A stretch of DNA of 46,632 bases from assembly GCA_948678575.1 (NCBI GenBank), contig CAPPGO010000012.1, positions 1-46,632 of the forward strand. The letters are read 5' to 3'. The notes beneath the pieces were generated by a model. That model made no database searches. It was not told the DNA's origin and saw only the letters and a program-made list of their open reading frames with translations. Shown here piece after piece: positions 8,360 to 17,727 of this stretch. How positions within the stretch are numbered: position 1 is the first letter of the stretch; each line of letters starts with the position of its first letter. This DNA is from an uncultured Clostridia bacterium (GTDB lineage Bacteria; Bacillota; Clostridia; TANB77; CAG-508). The translations under genes were made by a program, and so were the position numbers.

Positions 8360-10012
8360 CTATTTCACTATCATATTTGCTATTTGTTTTTCTATTTCTT
8401 TAATTCTATCACTTAATGATCTTATTTCATCATTTTGAGCTTCGAAATTTTCATCACGCACAATATTTTCAAGATTCTCAATATCATCTTTCATCTTTTC
8501 AATTCTATCCAATACATCAAATTTAACAAATTCTTTATTAAATTTCTTAACTTCTTCACTTTCATCAAGTTTCTCAAAAGTTTCTGATGTAATTTCATAA
8601 GTTTCACCAAAATCTGGTATTGTAACTGGAATTTCTGTTTCTTCTTCTATTTTTGACTTTAATACCTCTTGTCCTTCTTCTTCGCCATGAACTAAAAAGA
8701 TATGTTTAGGTTTATTTATAAATGAATAAACAAAATTCAATAACCATTCTTGATCTGCATGTCCTGAATATCCTTCAATATATTCAATTCTAGCATTTAC
8801 AGCAATTTCTTCTCCAAATATTTTTACTTTTTTAGCACCATCAACTATGCTTCTGCCAAGAGTTCCTGGCGCTTGATATCCAACAAATAATATTGTGCTG
8901 TTTGGATTCCATAGATTGTGTTTCAAATGATGTTTTATTCTACCTACTTCACACATACCACTTGCTGAAATTATTATTGAAGATTCATCACTTTCATTTA
9001 AAGCTTTTGATTCATCTGCTGTAACAGTAAACTTTAATCCAGGAAATTCTAATGGATGATCTCCTGATTTCATTTTTTCTTGTATTTCATCTTCAAATAA
9101 TTCTGTATTTTTATTAAATACTTCTGTTGCAGAAATTGCTAATGGACTATCTACATACACAGGTGCTCTCATTAAAGTTTGATATTTTTTAGCAAATTCT
9201 TCATCCTGTCCTTTATCATCTTTTAATTTATCAATTTCATATAAAATTTCTTGTGTTCTACCTACTGCAAATGATGGTATTACAACAGTTCCACCATTAT
9301 CCAAAGTTTCTGAAACAACATCTAAAAACATATTTGCTTTTTCTAAGTTTTTCATGTGAAGTCTATTTCCATAAGTTGATTCCATTACAACATAGTCTGC
9401 ATTGCTTATCATTGTAGGAGAATCTAATAAAGGTAAATCATTATTTCCTAAATCTCCTGTAAATACTGTTTTTACTGTTTTTCCGTTTTCAACAGCCCAA
9501 ATTTCAATAATTGCAGAACCTAACATATGACCTGCATCATTAAATCTTACACTTATGTTATCATCAATTTCAACAATATCATCATAATCTACTGATTCAA
9601 ATATTTCCATAGATTTCAAAGCATCTTCTGCTGTATATAATGGAGGTAAAGCTTGCTTTCCTTCTCTTTTTCTTTTTCTATTTTTCCATTCAACTTCAAT
9701 TTCTTGAATATGTCCACTATCTGGAAGCATTATTTCGCATAAATCACAAGTTGCCTTAGTAGCATATATTTTTCCTCTAAAACCTTCATTATACAATTTT
9801 GGAATTCTTCCCGAATGATCTATATGTGCATGAGTTAAAAGCATAAAATCAATATCTGAAACATTATACAAAAACGGATCTGAATTTTCCAAATCGTGTG
9901 TAACTTTTCCTTGGTACATTCCACAATCTACCAAAAATTTTTTTCCAGCTGCCTCAACTAAAAAATTAGAACCTGTTACAGTTTTTGCAGCTCCTAAAAA
10001 AGTAATTTTCAT
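8360..10012 (-). CDS. MBL-fold beta-CASP RNA-processing hydrolase
   Basis: A metallo-beta-lactamase-fold protein with inserted beta-CASP domain and C-terminal Zn-dependent RNA-specificity motif. Seen in order: HAHIDHSGRIP (zinc ligands, near residue 60), FNDAGHMLGSA, FTGDLG, the beta-CASP region with YVDSPLAISATEVF and IIISASGMCEVGRI, EGYSGHADQEWL and FLVHGEEEG. The family includes archaeal-type CPSF homologues and bacterial ribonucleases, so an endo- or exoribonuclease role is likely. The C-terminal 70 residues form an acidic coiled-coil extension. ATG at 10012 is chosen since AAGGAGG lies just upstream. A TTG at 10030 would place the ribosome site inside the gene. Confidence 0.88.
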   Translation of the reverse strand: MKITFLGAAKTVTGSNFLVEAAGKKFLVDCGMYQGKVTHDLENSDPFLYNVSDIDFMLLTHAHIDHSGRIPKLYNEGFRGKIYATKATCDLCEIMLPDSGHIQEIEVEWKNRKRKREGKQALPPLYTAEDALKSMEIFESVDYDDIVEIDDNISVRFNDAGHMLGSAIIEIWAVENGKTVKTVFTGDLGNNDLPLLDSPTMISNADYVVMESTYGNRLHMKNLEKANMFLDVVSETLDNGGTVVIPSFAVGRTQEILYEIDKLKDDKGQDEEFAKKYQTLMRAPVYVDSPLAISATEVFNKNTELFEDEIQEKMKSGDHPLEFPGLKFTVTADESKALNESDESSIIISASGMCEVGRIKHHLKHNLWNPNSTILFVGYQAPGTLGRSIVDGAKKVKIFGEEIAVNARIEYIEGYSGHADQEWLLNFVYSFINKPKHIFLVHGEEEGQEVLKSKIEEETEIPVTIPDFGETYEITSETFEKLDESEEVKKFNKEFVKFDVLDRIEKMKDDIENLENIVRDENFEAQNDEIRSLSDRIKEIEKQIANMIVK

Positions 10013-10045
10013 AGTTTCCTCCTTGTACAAAGTATTTTCAATATC

Positions 10046-11569
10046 TTAATTGAATAACTTTGTCATTTTCTTTTGTTTAATCTCTATATCTTTCTTATTT
10101 CCACTAAATTTTTGCTTTTCTTCTTTTTCATAAATTTCTTTATCGTAAACTTTTACATTTAATTCATCTTTGTCACATTCTAGATATATCTTTATTTCAT
10201 TTAATTCTATAATTGTACTGTCTATTGCAAATTTTATAATTTCGTAATTTGTATTTATATCCATACTTACAATTTTAATTATTCCAGATTTGCATGCTCT
10301 TGTAATTGCTATTTTTAATATTTTATCTATGTTTTTGTTTAATATAGGAATATCTTTTACTTGATACTCTTTACTCATATTTATATTTTTTAAATATCTT
10401 AAAATGTATATCATATCAACAATTTCATTATTCGTTGTTGCACTAACTGTTTTTTTCTCCATCAATTTTAAGAAACATTTTTCCATTTCAATTATATCTT
10501 TTTCTATTGGTTCTTTATTTCTATAAATAGCCTCATATCTTTCAAGATGTGCCTTATGTTTTAAATAATTTACTGGAAGAGATAAATCTGATGCTTCTTT
10601 AAATTCTTCTAATATTTTTTCTCTTTCTCTTGATAACATATTTAAGAAAATTTTTATGCTTCCTATTTTTTTATCATCATCTAATTTATTATTTCTTTTT
10701 TTAAATTCCTTTGCTAAAACTTTTTCATCACTTAAACTTAAATCAATCTTTTGAAGCACTTTTGTAAGTTTAATTTTTTTATTTCTCATGCTTTCTAAAA
10801 ATTTATCTTTATCTTTCATTTTAGAAAGTTCTTTACATTTTTCTTTAATCTTTAAATCAATTTGTTCTTTCTCTTTCGGTGTTACTTTTGCATATAAAAT
10901 TTTACAGACATATAATAAAAATTTATTATCTTTATCAATTGTATTTATTCTATTTTCAATTTCAGAAAAATAATCTATTTTATTAGAACTAGTTGTTCTC
11001 CATTCTTTTAAAAAATTTTCTCCTAGCAAAAACAAGAAATTCTGATAAATTAAATTATTTATATACTTTCCATTAGACTTAGATTTTGTATCCCAAGACC
11101 ATCCATTAAAATTTACCAAAATTTCTAAATTGTTTGTATTATATCCTTCTACAAGCATATCTTGTATTACTTTTTTAAATATTACTTCATTTTTTATATA
11201 AAAATATTTTGGAGCGATATCTGATATTGCATATAATAATGAGTTTTCAGTAGGATATGCTAATATACTTCTCTCCTTTTCGTTAGTTAAAGATAAAACT
11301 TTGTTTTTTTCCAATATATCTGAACCTTTACTGTCTGGTTCTACTGTTTTAACATTATCACAAAACTTATTAATTGTTTCAACAAGTTCTGTCAAAAATT
11401 CTTGCTTTGTTCTAACAACTCTTTTTATTGTAGCATAATCATTATATGAATTCTCTATTTTATAAATCATACTAAGAAGGAGATTTTTTATACTAGAAGA
11501 GAAATATTTTCTATCTAAAATTTCCTCTAATTCTGAGTTATAATCTTTTAACTTAGAAAATATATTCAT
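10046..11569 (-). CDS. unknown 507-aa Lys/Glu-rich protein in the ftsK cluster
   Basis: I do not recognise a family. The product is Lys/Glu/Ile-rich and mostly alpha-helical, with no signal peptide or membrane segment and no clear catalytic motif. The end of the protein (about residue 420 on) has an ordered stretch that could be a small ATP-binding-like or DUF domain, then a basic tail. ATG 11569 follows GGAGG at about 12 nt. A TTG at 11599 is less likely because the ribosome site would then be inside the gene. It starts 33 bp after the ftsK stop, so it is probably co-transcribed with ftsK. Confidence 0.7.
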   Translation of the reverse strand: MNIFSKLKDYNSELEEILDRKYFSSSIKNLLLSMIYKIENSYNDYATIKRVVRTKQEFLTELVETINKFCDNVKTVEPDSKGSDILEKNKVLSLTNEKERSILAYPTENSLLYAISDIAPKYFYIKNEVIFKKVIQDMLVEGYNTNNLEILVNFNGWSWDTKSKSNGKYINNLIYQNFLFLLGENFLKEWRTTSSNKIDYFSEIENRINTIDKDNKFLLYVCKILYAKVTPKEKEQIDLKIKEKCKELSKMKDKDKFLESMRNKKIKLTKVLQKIDLSLSDEKVLAKEFKKRNNKLDDDKKIGSIKIFLNMLSREREKILEEFKEASDLSLPVNYLKHKAHLERYEAIYRNKEPIEKDIIEMEKCFLKLMEKKTVSATTNNEIVDMIYILRYLKNINMSKEYQVKDIPILNKNIDKILKIAITRACKSGIIKIVSMDINTNYEIIKFAIDSTIIELNEIKIYLECDKDELNVKVYDKEIYEKEEKQKFSGNKKDIEIKQKKMTKLFN

Positions 11570-11602
11570 CTTTATAAAAAACCTCCTTCCACCATTCAAA
11601 TA

Positions 11603-14146
11603 TTATTCTTCATCAGTAGAATTTTCACTTCCTGCTGGTGGTTGCATCATATTAAGTTCTGCCCAACGCTCTTTTGTCATTAAAAGTTTTCTTGGCTTAC
11701 TTCCTTCAAAACCTGATATAATTCCTCGCTCATGCATACTATCTATAAGTCTTCCAGCTCTTGAATATCCAATCTTAAATTTTCTTTGGAACATTGATAC
11801 TGATGCTTGACCTACTTCTAATGCATACTCTATTGCTTCTGTAAGTAATGGATCTGTTTCATCTTCATCATCATGCATCATATCTTCATCACGTTCTTTA
11901 TCTGATTTTGTCGAATTTTCAATTTGTTCAAGAATTTTCTTACTATATTCACTTTGTTCTCCATCTTTCTTGATAAATGATACAATTTTTTCAACTTCTT
12001 TATCATCAACAAATGAACCTTGGACTCTAACTGGTTTGTTTGAACCTATTGGATAGAAAAGCATATCACCTTTTCCAAGTAGTTTTTCTGCTCCTGCCAT
12101 ATCTAAAATAGTTCTAGAATCTATTTGTGAAGATACAGCAAATGCGATTCTTGATGGCACATTAGCTTTAATTATACCTGTGATTACATCAACAGATGGT
12201 CTTTGTGTTGCTATAACTAAGTGCATTCCAGCAGCTCTCGCCTTCTGAGCTAATCTACAAATTGCATCTTCAACATCTTTTGCAGCTACCATCATTAAAT
12301 CTGCAAGCTCATCTATTATAATAACAATTTGTGGAAGCTTACCTTGATCATATTTTTCTTCAAGTTCTGCTTCTTCTCCACTCATTGTTTCTTTATCTTT
12401 TTCAATCGCTGCATTATAACCTTTTAAATCTCTAACATTTTTTTGTGCGAATAATTGGTATCTGTTTTCCATTTCTTGAACAGCCCAAGCAAGTGCACCA
12501 GCAGCTTTTTTAGAATCTGTAACAACTGGAATTAATAAATGTGGTATTCCATTATAAACTGAAAGTTCAACTACTTTTGGATCAACCATTAGCAACTTTA
12601 CATCACTTGGTTTAGCTTTATATAATATACTTGCTATTAAAGTGTTTATACATACTGATTTACCAGCACCTGTTGAACCAGCAATAAGTACGTGTGGCAT
12701 TTTTGCAATATCAGCAATTACTGGATCACCTGCAATATCTTTTCCAAGTGCCATTGATAAATTTGATTCTGCATCTTGAAATTTAACAGACTCTATAATT
12801 TCTCTTAAATGTACAACTTCTTTTTCTTTATTTGGTATTTCTATACCAACAGCTTGTTTTCCAGGAATTGGAGCTTCAATTCTTATGCTTTCTGCTGCCA
12901 AATTCAAAGCAATATCATCTGACAATTTTGCAATTTTACTAACTCTAACACCTTCTGCTGGTTTTAGTTCATATCTTGTAATTGCAGGTCCAACTGAAAC
13001 ATTTTCTACTTTGGCAGAAACTCCAAAACTATATAAAGTTTTTTGTAATCTTGTAGCTGTATCTGTTAAAGCCTTTTTGCTTCCTTTATTACTTTTGGTT
13101 TCTCCTGCTTTCATAAGTTCAATCGGAGGAAATTCATAGTTTTCGTCATCAATTGAAATTTCATTATGTGCAAGTTGAAGCACAGCTTGTGTTTGAACTT
13201 CCTTAGTTTTTTCTTGAACCTTGAATAAATTAGCCTCAATTTCATCTGGATTATTTTTAGCTGGTTCTTCATATACAGGTTCTTCTTCAACTTTTTCTTC
13301 TTGATTTCTATTAAATAAATTAAATTTAACTTTTTGTGATTTTTCTTCTGTTTGAGGTTCATCTATAATTTCACCAGTTGCAACATTTATTGTTATTTGA
13401 TCTTCTTCCATTGGTTCAGAAACTTTTTTCATTTCTTGTTTTGTTTTTCTTCTAGCAGTTGGTTTTGGTTCTACCTCATCATCAAATTCTACAAAAGTAG
13501 ATTTCCTAGCTTTTCTTCTTCTTTCATAAGCAGCATCCATTTCTTCTCTACTATAACTTCTCTCTTCATCAATCTTATCAAGAAATGCTGCAATAATTTT
13601 TGAAGGTTCAATTCCAAATGTGAACACTAATAATATAAGTGCCGTTCCAACTGCTGCAATTGCAGCACCAAACATTCCAAATAATCTTATAAGTGGGTAA
13701 CTAATTACTGCACCAACAGTACCACCACCAATGTTCTTTTCTCCTAAATCATATGCAACTTGCAAAATTTCTTTAAATTCCAATTCTACATTAATTGTTC
13801 CTTTTGATATTTGAAATATTGTAAGCATAGCAGCAATACAAGCTAAAAATATTACATATTGTACAAGTTTTGAAAGAACATAATCTCTATCATCTCTTGC
13901 AACAGAGACAGCAACAGCAAGCATTCCAATTGGAATTAAGTATTTTATAAAACCTATTATTCCCCCAAGTGTTGGACTTAATACCTCACCTATTGCACCT
14001 GTTTCTCCATATATCAAAACGAACAATAATACACTAATTACAAGTAGTGATATTACTGCTAAATCTAGACTAAATTTACTTTGTTTTTTACTTTTATTAC
14101 TTTTTGATGTACTTCTTGTACTTGTACTCTTACGCTTTCTTCCCAA
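11603..14146 (-). CDS. ftsK: DNA translocase FtsK/SpoIIIE
   Basis: A hexameric ATP-driven DNA pump that moves chromosome through the division or sporulation septum. The basic N-terminus is followed by about four transmembrane helices (residues about 28-185), a charged linker (about 190-340) and the motor: alpha/beta region, Walker A GSTGAGKSVCINT near residue 490, Walker B IVIIIDELADLM, and the QRPSVDVITG loop. A C-terminal gamma winged helix (SMFQRKFKIGYSRAGRLID) would read KOPS/SRS-type polar sequences. The start is TTG, with AGGAGG five bases upstream and no competing ATG nearby. With sigF and spoIID in the same window, a sporulation role is plausible. It does not distinguish FtsK from SpoIIIE. 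Confidence 0.96.
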   Translation of the reverse strand: MGRKRKSTSTRSTSKSNKSKKQSKFSLDLAVISLLVISVLLFVLIYGETGAIGEVLSPTLGGIIGFIKYLIPIGMLAVAVSVARDDRDYVLSKLVQYVIFLACIAAMLTIFQISKGTINVELEFKEILQVAYDLGEKNIGGGTVGAVISYPLIRLFGMFGAAIAAVGTALILLVFTFGIEPSKIIAAFLDKIDEERSYSREEMDAAYERRRKARKSTFVEFDDEVEPKPTARRKTKQEMKKVSEPMEEDQITINVATGEIIDEPQTEEKSQKVKFNLFNRNQEEKVEEEPVYEEPAKNNPDEIEANLFKVQEKTKEVQTQAVLQLAHNEISIDDENYEFPPIELMKAGETKSNKGSKKALTDTATRLQKTLYSFGVSAKVENVSVGPAITRYELKPAEGVRVSKIAKLSDDIALNLAAESIRIEAPIPGKQAVGIEIPNKEKEVVHLREIIESVKFQDAESNLSMALGKDIAGDPVIADIAKMPHVLIAGSTGAGKSVCINTLIASILYKAKPSDVKLLMVDPKVVELSVYNGIPHLLIPVVTDSKKAAGALAWAVQEMENRYQLFAQKNVRDLKGYNAAIEKDKETMSGEEAELEEKYDQGKLPQIVIIIDELADLMMVAAKDVEDAICRLAQKARAAGMHLVIATQRPSVDVITGIIKANVPSRIAFAVSSQIDSRTILDMAGAEKLLGKGDMLFYPIGSNKPVRVQGSFVDDKEVEKIVSFIKKDGEQSEYSKKILEQIENSTKSDKERDEDMMHDDEDETDPLLTEAIEYALEVGQASVSMFQRKFKIGYSRAGRLIDSMHERGIISGFEGSKPRKLLMTKERWAELNMMQPPAGSENSTDEE

Positions 14147-14157
14147 CTTGTCCTCCT

Positions 14158-14196
14158 AAAAAACAGACCATAATCGAAAATTTCAGATTGTGGTCT
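14158..14196 (-). terminator. terminator-like hairpin abutting the ftsK ribosome site
   Basis: An 11-bp stem (14165-14175 with 14186-14196, one wobble position) is followed on the minus strand by six T (14163-14158), which run straight into the AGGAGG of ftsK (14157-14152). It ends the upstream ATPase-like gene, but ftsK has no room for a promoter after it. ftsK must therefore rely on readthrough or on a promoter inside the upstream gene. Confidence 0.7.
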
Positions 14197-14208
14197 TATT
14201 TTTATAAT

Positions 14209-14688
14209 TTATTTAAGCTCTTTTCTGTTATTCTCAATTGTTTCAACTGTTTGTTTTATAGTAACTTCAACATTTGCCAAAGTTTCTTCTAACATCTTTA
14301 CTGCACCTTCAACATTTGCCAAAAGTTCATCTGCATACACATTCGTATCTCTAACAATTGTTCTATGCATTTCATTAGCCTGTGCTACAATTTCTTCTTT
14401 TTTATCATAAGCTTTTCTAGTAATTTCATGTTCATCAATCATTGAGATAATTCTATTTTCAGCTTCCTTAACTATGTCATCAGCATCTTTATGAGCTTCT
14501 GCCATAATTCTTTCTCTTTCCTCTTTAATCCATTTTGCTTGTTTTAATTCATCTGGAAGTTTCAATCTTATTTCTTTGATTAAATCTAATATATCATTTT
14601 TATCTACTATTACTTTTTCAGTAAATGGTACAGCTTTTGCATTTTCTATTATATCTTCTAACGTTTCTAATAATGTAAAGATTTCCAT
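14209..14688 (-). CDS. coiled-coil protein of the kind often annotated 'ATPase'
   Basis: A 159-residue, highly charged, alpha-helical protein with no Walker motif. Families of this type occur next to rsmD in Clostridia and are often loosely named ATPase because they resemble the ATP-synthase b subunit or V-type subunit E stalk. Visible features are an N-terminal amphipathic segment (LLETLEDIIENA), a DivIVA-like middle (KEERERIMAEAHKDADDIV) and a C-terminal coiled coil. It starts 4 bp after the rsmD stop, with GGAG upstream, so the two are co-transcribed. Function is unknown; a membrane- or cell-pole-associated scaffold is a guess. Confidence 0.75.
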   Translation of the reverse strand: MEIFTLLETLEDIIENAKAVPFTEKVIVDKNDILDLIKEIRLKLPDELKQAKWIKEERERIMAEAHKDADDIVKEAENRIISMIDEHEITRKAYDKKEEIVAQANEMHRTIVRDTNVYADELLANVEGAVKMLEETLANVEVTIKQTVETIENNRKELK

Positions 14689-14691
14689 CTT

Positions 14692-15249
14692 TTACTCCTT
14701 TCGCAAAAATAGGAGAATTACTCTACCATACTTTCGTTCATCATACATAGTTACATCTATGTTTTGTATTTTTTCCACAATTTTCTCTTTTGAATCTGTT
14801 TCAATAATGATTATTCCATTATCTTTTAACAATTTCTTTTCTATTATAATTTTAGTAGCTATTTCTGCATAATCCGTCTTGTATGGTGGATCTAAAAAAA
14901 TAATATCAAATTTTATATTTTTTAAACTAAACTCATTTAAAGCTTTTTCAAACTTTTCAAAAACAACAATAGCTTCATCAGCAGTTTTTGTTTTTTCTAC
15001 GTTTTGTTTTATTATACGAACAGCCTCATAAGAATTATCACATAAGTAAGCTGTTTTAGCACCTCGACTTATTGCCTCTAAACCTAATGCACCACTACCA
15101 GAAAATAAATCTAATACAACACTATCTTCTAAGTTGAAATTTATTATACTAAAAAGTGGTTCTTTCACTCTATCCAAAGTAGGTCTAGTATTTATTCCAT
15201 CAAGAGTAAATAATTTCGTACCTTTCATTCTACCTGCTATAATCCTCAT
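14692..15249 (-). CDS. rsmD: 16S rRNA (guanine(966)-N(2))-methyltransferase RsmD
   Basis: Methylates N2 of G966 in 16S rRNA using S-adenosylmethionine. The N-terminus MRIIAGRMKGTKL is typical of RsmD. The SAM-binding loop LDLFSGSGALGLEAISRGA (about residues 44-62) and the catalytic LDPPYK (about 126-131) are intact. The ATG at 15249 is chosen for family alignment, for AGGAGT seven bases upstream and because a good promoter sits just before it. A longer in-frame reading from 15330 lies upstream of that promoter. The 185-residue length is normal. Confidence 0.95.
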   Translation of the reverse strand: MRIIAGRMKGTKLFTLDGINTRPTLDRVKEPLFSIINFNLEDSVVLDLFSGSGALGLEAISRGAKTAYLCDNSYEAVRIIKQNVEKTKTADEAIVVFEKFEKALNEFSLKNIKFDIIFLDPPYKTDYAEIATKIIIEKKLLKDNGIIIIETDSKEKIVEKIQNIDVTMYDERKYGRVILLFLRKE

Positions 15250-15277
15250 AATTATACTCCTACTATTATATATATCT

Positions 15278-15305
15278 ATTTTATTCCAAATATTCAATAA
15301 GTCAA
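15278..15305 (-). promoter_or_regulatory. promoter of rsmD
   Basis: TTGACT (15300-15305) and TAAAAT (15278-15283) are separated by 16 bp on the minus strand. Transcription would begin near 15271, about 22 nt before the rsmD start. Confidence 0.6.
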
Positions 15306-15369
15306 TAATATTAACGCAATTGTAATACATACTTAATTTTTTTGTTAAATTTTAGCAATTAATTAAAAA

Positions 15370-15401
15370 ACAAAAAAGGATTAACTATTAATTGTTAATC
15401 C
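15370..15401 (-). terminator. terminator after divIVA
   Basis: A perfect 8-bp stem (15378-15385 with 15394-15401) with an 8-nt loop, followed on the minus strand by six T, then G and more T. It closes the sepF-divIVA transcript 14 bp past the stop. Confidence 0.85.
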
Positions 15402-15415
15402 CTTTAATATATTCT

Positions 15416-15874
15416 CTAAACTTCTTCTGAATTTTTATTTTCATCTTCTAAAATTTCTAATTGTGAGATAAGTAAAGCTTGCATTTTTGCTTTATAAACT
15501 TCAAATTGCTTTTTTAGCTCTTCTGTTTTTTTAGTAATTTCAAATTGTTGCCTATTCAAATCATCAACTGAACGTCTTGCCTCACTTTGAGCATCTCTAA
15601 TTATTTGGTCTGCTTGTTGTTGAGCAGCTTTTTTTACATCTTCTGCTGTTGTTTGAGCCATTACCAAAGTATTTTGTAGTGTTTGTTCAACATTTCTATA
15701 ATGTTCTAAATCTTTCTCACCTTGTTCAATTTTTACTTTATATTCTGCATTTTCTTTATACAATCTTTCATATTCCAAAGTAACTTGATCTAGAAAATCA
15801 TCTACTTCTTCTACACTATACCCATTTATTTTCTTTGAAAATCTTTTATTCTCAATGTCCAAAGGTGTTAGCAT
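15416..15874 (-). CDS. divIVA: DivIVA-domain cell-division protein
   Basis: DivIVA proteins recognise curved membrane at poles and septa and recruit division or sporulation factors. The N-terminal signature MLTPLDIENKRFSKKINGYS followed by VEEVDDFLDQV covers residues 1-35, and the rest is a long coiled coil (about 35-145) with a Gln/Ala-rich middle. At 152 residues it is a typical short clostridial form. Its ATG has AGGAGG upstream. It lies 22 bp downstream of sepF, which is the usual order in Firmicutes division clusters, and a strong terminator follows. Confidence 0.93.
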   Translation of the reverse strand: MLTPLDIENKRFSKKINGYSVEEVDDFLDQVTLEYERLYKENAEYKVKIEQGEKDLEHYRNVEQTLQNTLVMAQTTAEDVKKAAQQQADQIIRDAQSEARRSVDDLNRQQFEITKKTEELKKQFEVYKAKMQALLISQLEILEDENKNSEEV

Positions 15875-15896
15875 ATTTATTCCTCCTATTGCCCTA

Positions 15897-16367
15897 TTAT
15901 TTTATCCATGATGGAGCTGCAAATTTACTCTCAATTTTTTCTTTTGTAAATTCATTTACTATATCATAGTTAAATGGTGCAACAACAAATATAGAGTTAG
16001 ATACTTTTTCAACATGACCATCTAGTGCCATAGCAGCACCACTAACAGCATCCATTATTCTTCTAGCAATATCTTTGCTAACATACTCTAAATTTATTAC
16101 AACTGAATTTTTGCTCTTTAATTCGCTGATTATTTCTTCAACTTGATCAAAATTAGTTGGCTTTGAAATTTTCATTTTAATTTGTTGTGGTTGTGGCATA
16201 GCTACAACTTTATTTTTTCTTTTGAACATGCTAAAAGCATCGTTTTCACTATCTTCCTCATATTCATTTTCATAATCTACTTCTGTATCTAATTCATCAT
16301 CATAACCTTCTTGAATATCACTTTCTCCTAAAAAGTTATTAAAAATTTTTCTAACTGCTGATACCAT
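15897..16367 (-). CDS. sepF: cell division protein SepF
   Basis: SepF tethers FtsZ to the membrane and bundles FtsZ filaments. The 156-residue product has an N-terminal membrane-binding amphipathic helix (MVSAVRKIFNNFLG), an acidic linker (about residues 16-60) and a C-terminal DUF552 fold (SKPTNFDQVEEIISELKSK, VVINLEYVSKDIARRIMDAV, SGAAMALDG). GGAGG lies about 14 nt before ATG, a slightly long spacing. The neighbours are divIVA downstream and an HlyD-like gene upstream. In many clostridia the PLP-binding protein gene yggS sits between the last two; it is absent here. Confidence 0.95.
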   Translation of the reverse strand: MVSAVRKIFNNFLGESDIQEGYDDELDTEVDYENEYEEDSENDAFSMFKRKNKVVAMPQPQQIKMKISKPTNFDQVEEIISELKSKNSVVINLEYVSKDIARRIMDAVSGAAMALDGHVEKVSNSIFVVAPFNYDIVNEFTKEKIESKFAAPSWIK

Positions 16368-16496
16368 ATTTCTTCAATAGACCTCCTAATTTTATTCTTC
16401 TTTCGTAGCATAATCTTATGCATTTAGTATCTAACTATTTTTATTCAATGTCAATACTTTTTAAAGATGTTATTAAAAATAAACAATTCTGTAATT

Positions 16497-17720
16497 TTAA
16501 TGTAATATAATTTCATCATGTAATTTCAAGTCAACCATATCTGAAATTTCTTCATCTGTAAAGCCTAATTCTTTTAATTCTTCATCAGAATAATTAGTTA
16601 CAATCGAAAAAGTTTCATTTTGTCTTAATACTTTAATTAATATTTTCTCTGAAAATTCTACACTTTGCTTATTGATATATGACAAGTCATTTTCATCGGT
16701 AGTAATTGCTGTATTACTAATTTTAAATCCAGAATATTCCCACCAAATAATGTCAAAAGATATTTTTCTATATTCTATAAGTTCTTCTATTTGATCTTTA
16801 AACTTAAAAACCAAAATTTTACTTCCATCCTCTTCTTGTCCGATATATACAATTTCAGCTGGAATTTTTTTTGTATTTGAAAGTCTTATAGTAACTTTAT
16901 CTCCTATCTTAGCACTATCTGCTTTTTCTGTTTTCATGCAAGATGCTAAATAACAAACAAAATTATTAACAACTTTTCCTTTTTCATTGCTTTGTGGAAC
17001 AGTTGCTCCTGTTTTTACATCATAACTATCTAATGCCGACTTGTTCAAATAGCTAAAATCATTACATTTTAAAATTCCTTCTAAGCCATCAACTCTATAT
17101 GAAACTATACCAGATTCAGGAGCTGTAATTGTTTCAGCATTAGAGTTCAATTCTGCTTCTAGATTTCTTCTCTCTTCAACAAGATTTTTTACTAGCGAAC
17201 CAGTTGGACTATGTTCCCCTGCAATCTGAGCCTTTTTAGCTATGTAACTATCTATTTTTTTCTTGTACTCATCTAATTTTCTGATTTCATTTGTATTATG
17301 CATAATATCCAAAGTATCTTCAATCTGTCCTTCTATACTAAGCATATCACTTGGTTTTTGCATACTTTGATTTTCTTCAATAGCCTTATTTATTTGTTCA
17401 TCTAATTCTGCAATTTTCTTTACTAATGTATCTTCATTATTGGAATAATATCTAAAAACAGTATCACCTTTTGAAACTTTTTCATTTTCATATTTTATTT
17501 GTACCATACCATTTTTAAAATTTTCACCCTCTAATAGGTATTCGTCCCTAATAATATAACCAGTTCCAGTTTCTTCATAAGATATTGAACCTTTTTCTAC
17601 AACAAATGTATCAGTTGGTTTTTTCAAAAGTTTTGTACTGTTTATTATAAAGAAAACTGCACTTATAATAATAACAATCGAAATCAGGAATTTGAATTTT
17701 GCCATTCTTGAATTATTCAA
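16497..17720 (-). CDS. HlyD-like membrane-anchored protein
   Basis: A single N-terminal transmembrane helix (about residues 10-27) is followed by an extracellular part: a lipoyl/barrel-sandwich half (TDTFVVEKGSISYEETGTGYI), a coiled-coil hairpin (about 105-195), the second sandwich half (ITAPESGIVSYRVDG) and a beta-barrel domain. This is the architecture of HlyD-type adaptors. Members next to sepF are common in clostridia and their substrate is unknown. The start is TTG at 17720, eight bases after AAGGGATG. ATG 17705 is an alternative. It directly follows miaA. No transporter partner is in the window, so a role in efflux is unproven. Confidence 0.78.
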   Translation of the reverse strand: MNNSRMAKFKFLISIVIIISAVFFIINSTKLLKKPTDTFVVEKGSISYEETGTGYIIRDEYLLEGENFKNGMVQIKYENEKVSKGDTVFRYYSNNEDTLVKKIAELDEQINKAIEENQSMQKPSDMLSIEGQIEDTLDIMHNTNEIRKLDEYKKKIDSYIAKKAQIAGEHSPTGSLVKNLVEERRNLEAELNSNAETITAPESGIVSYRVDGLEGILKCNDFSYLNKSALDSYDVKTGATVPQSNEKGKVVNNFVCYLASCMKTEKADSAKIGDKVTIRLSNTKKIPAEIVYIGQEEDGSKILVFKFKDQIEELIEYRKISFDIIWWEYSGFKISNTAITTDENDLSYINKQSVEFSEKILIKVLRQNETFSIVTNYSDEELKELGFTDEEISDMVDLKLHDEIILH

Positions 17721-17727
17721 ATTTATT

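Noticed and set aside
8360..10030. TTG start of the beta-CASP gene at 10030
   Set aside because: Its own AAGGAGG would be inside the gene; ATG 10012 fits the ribosome site and the family.
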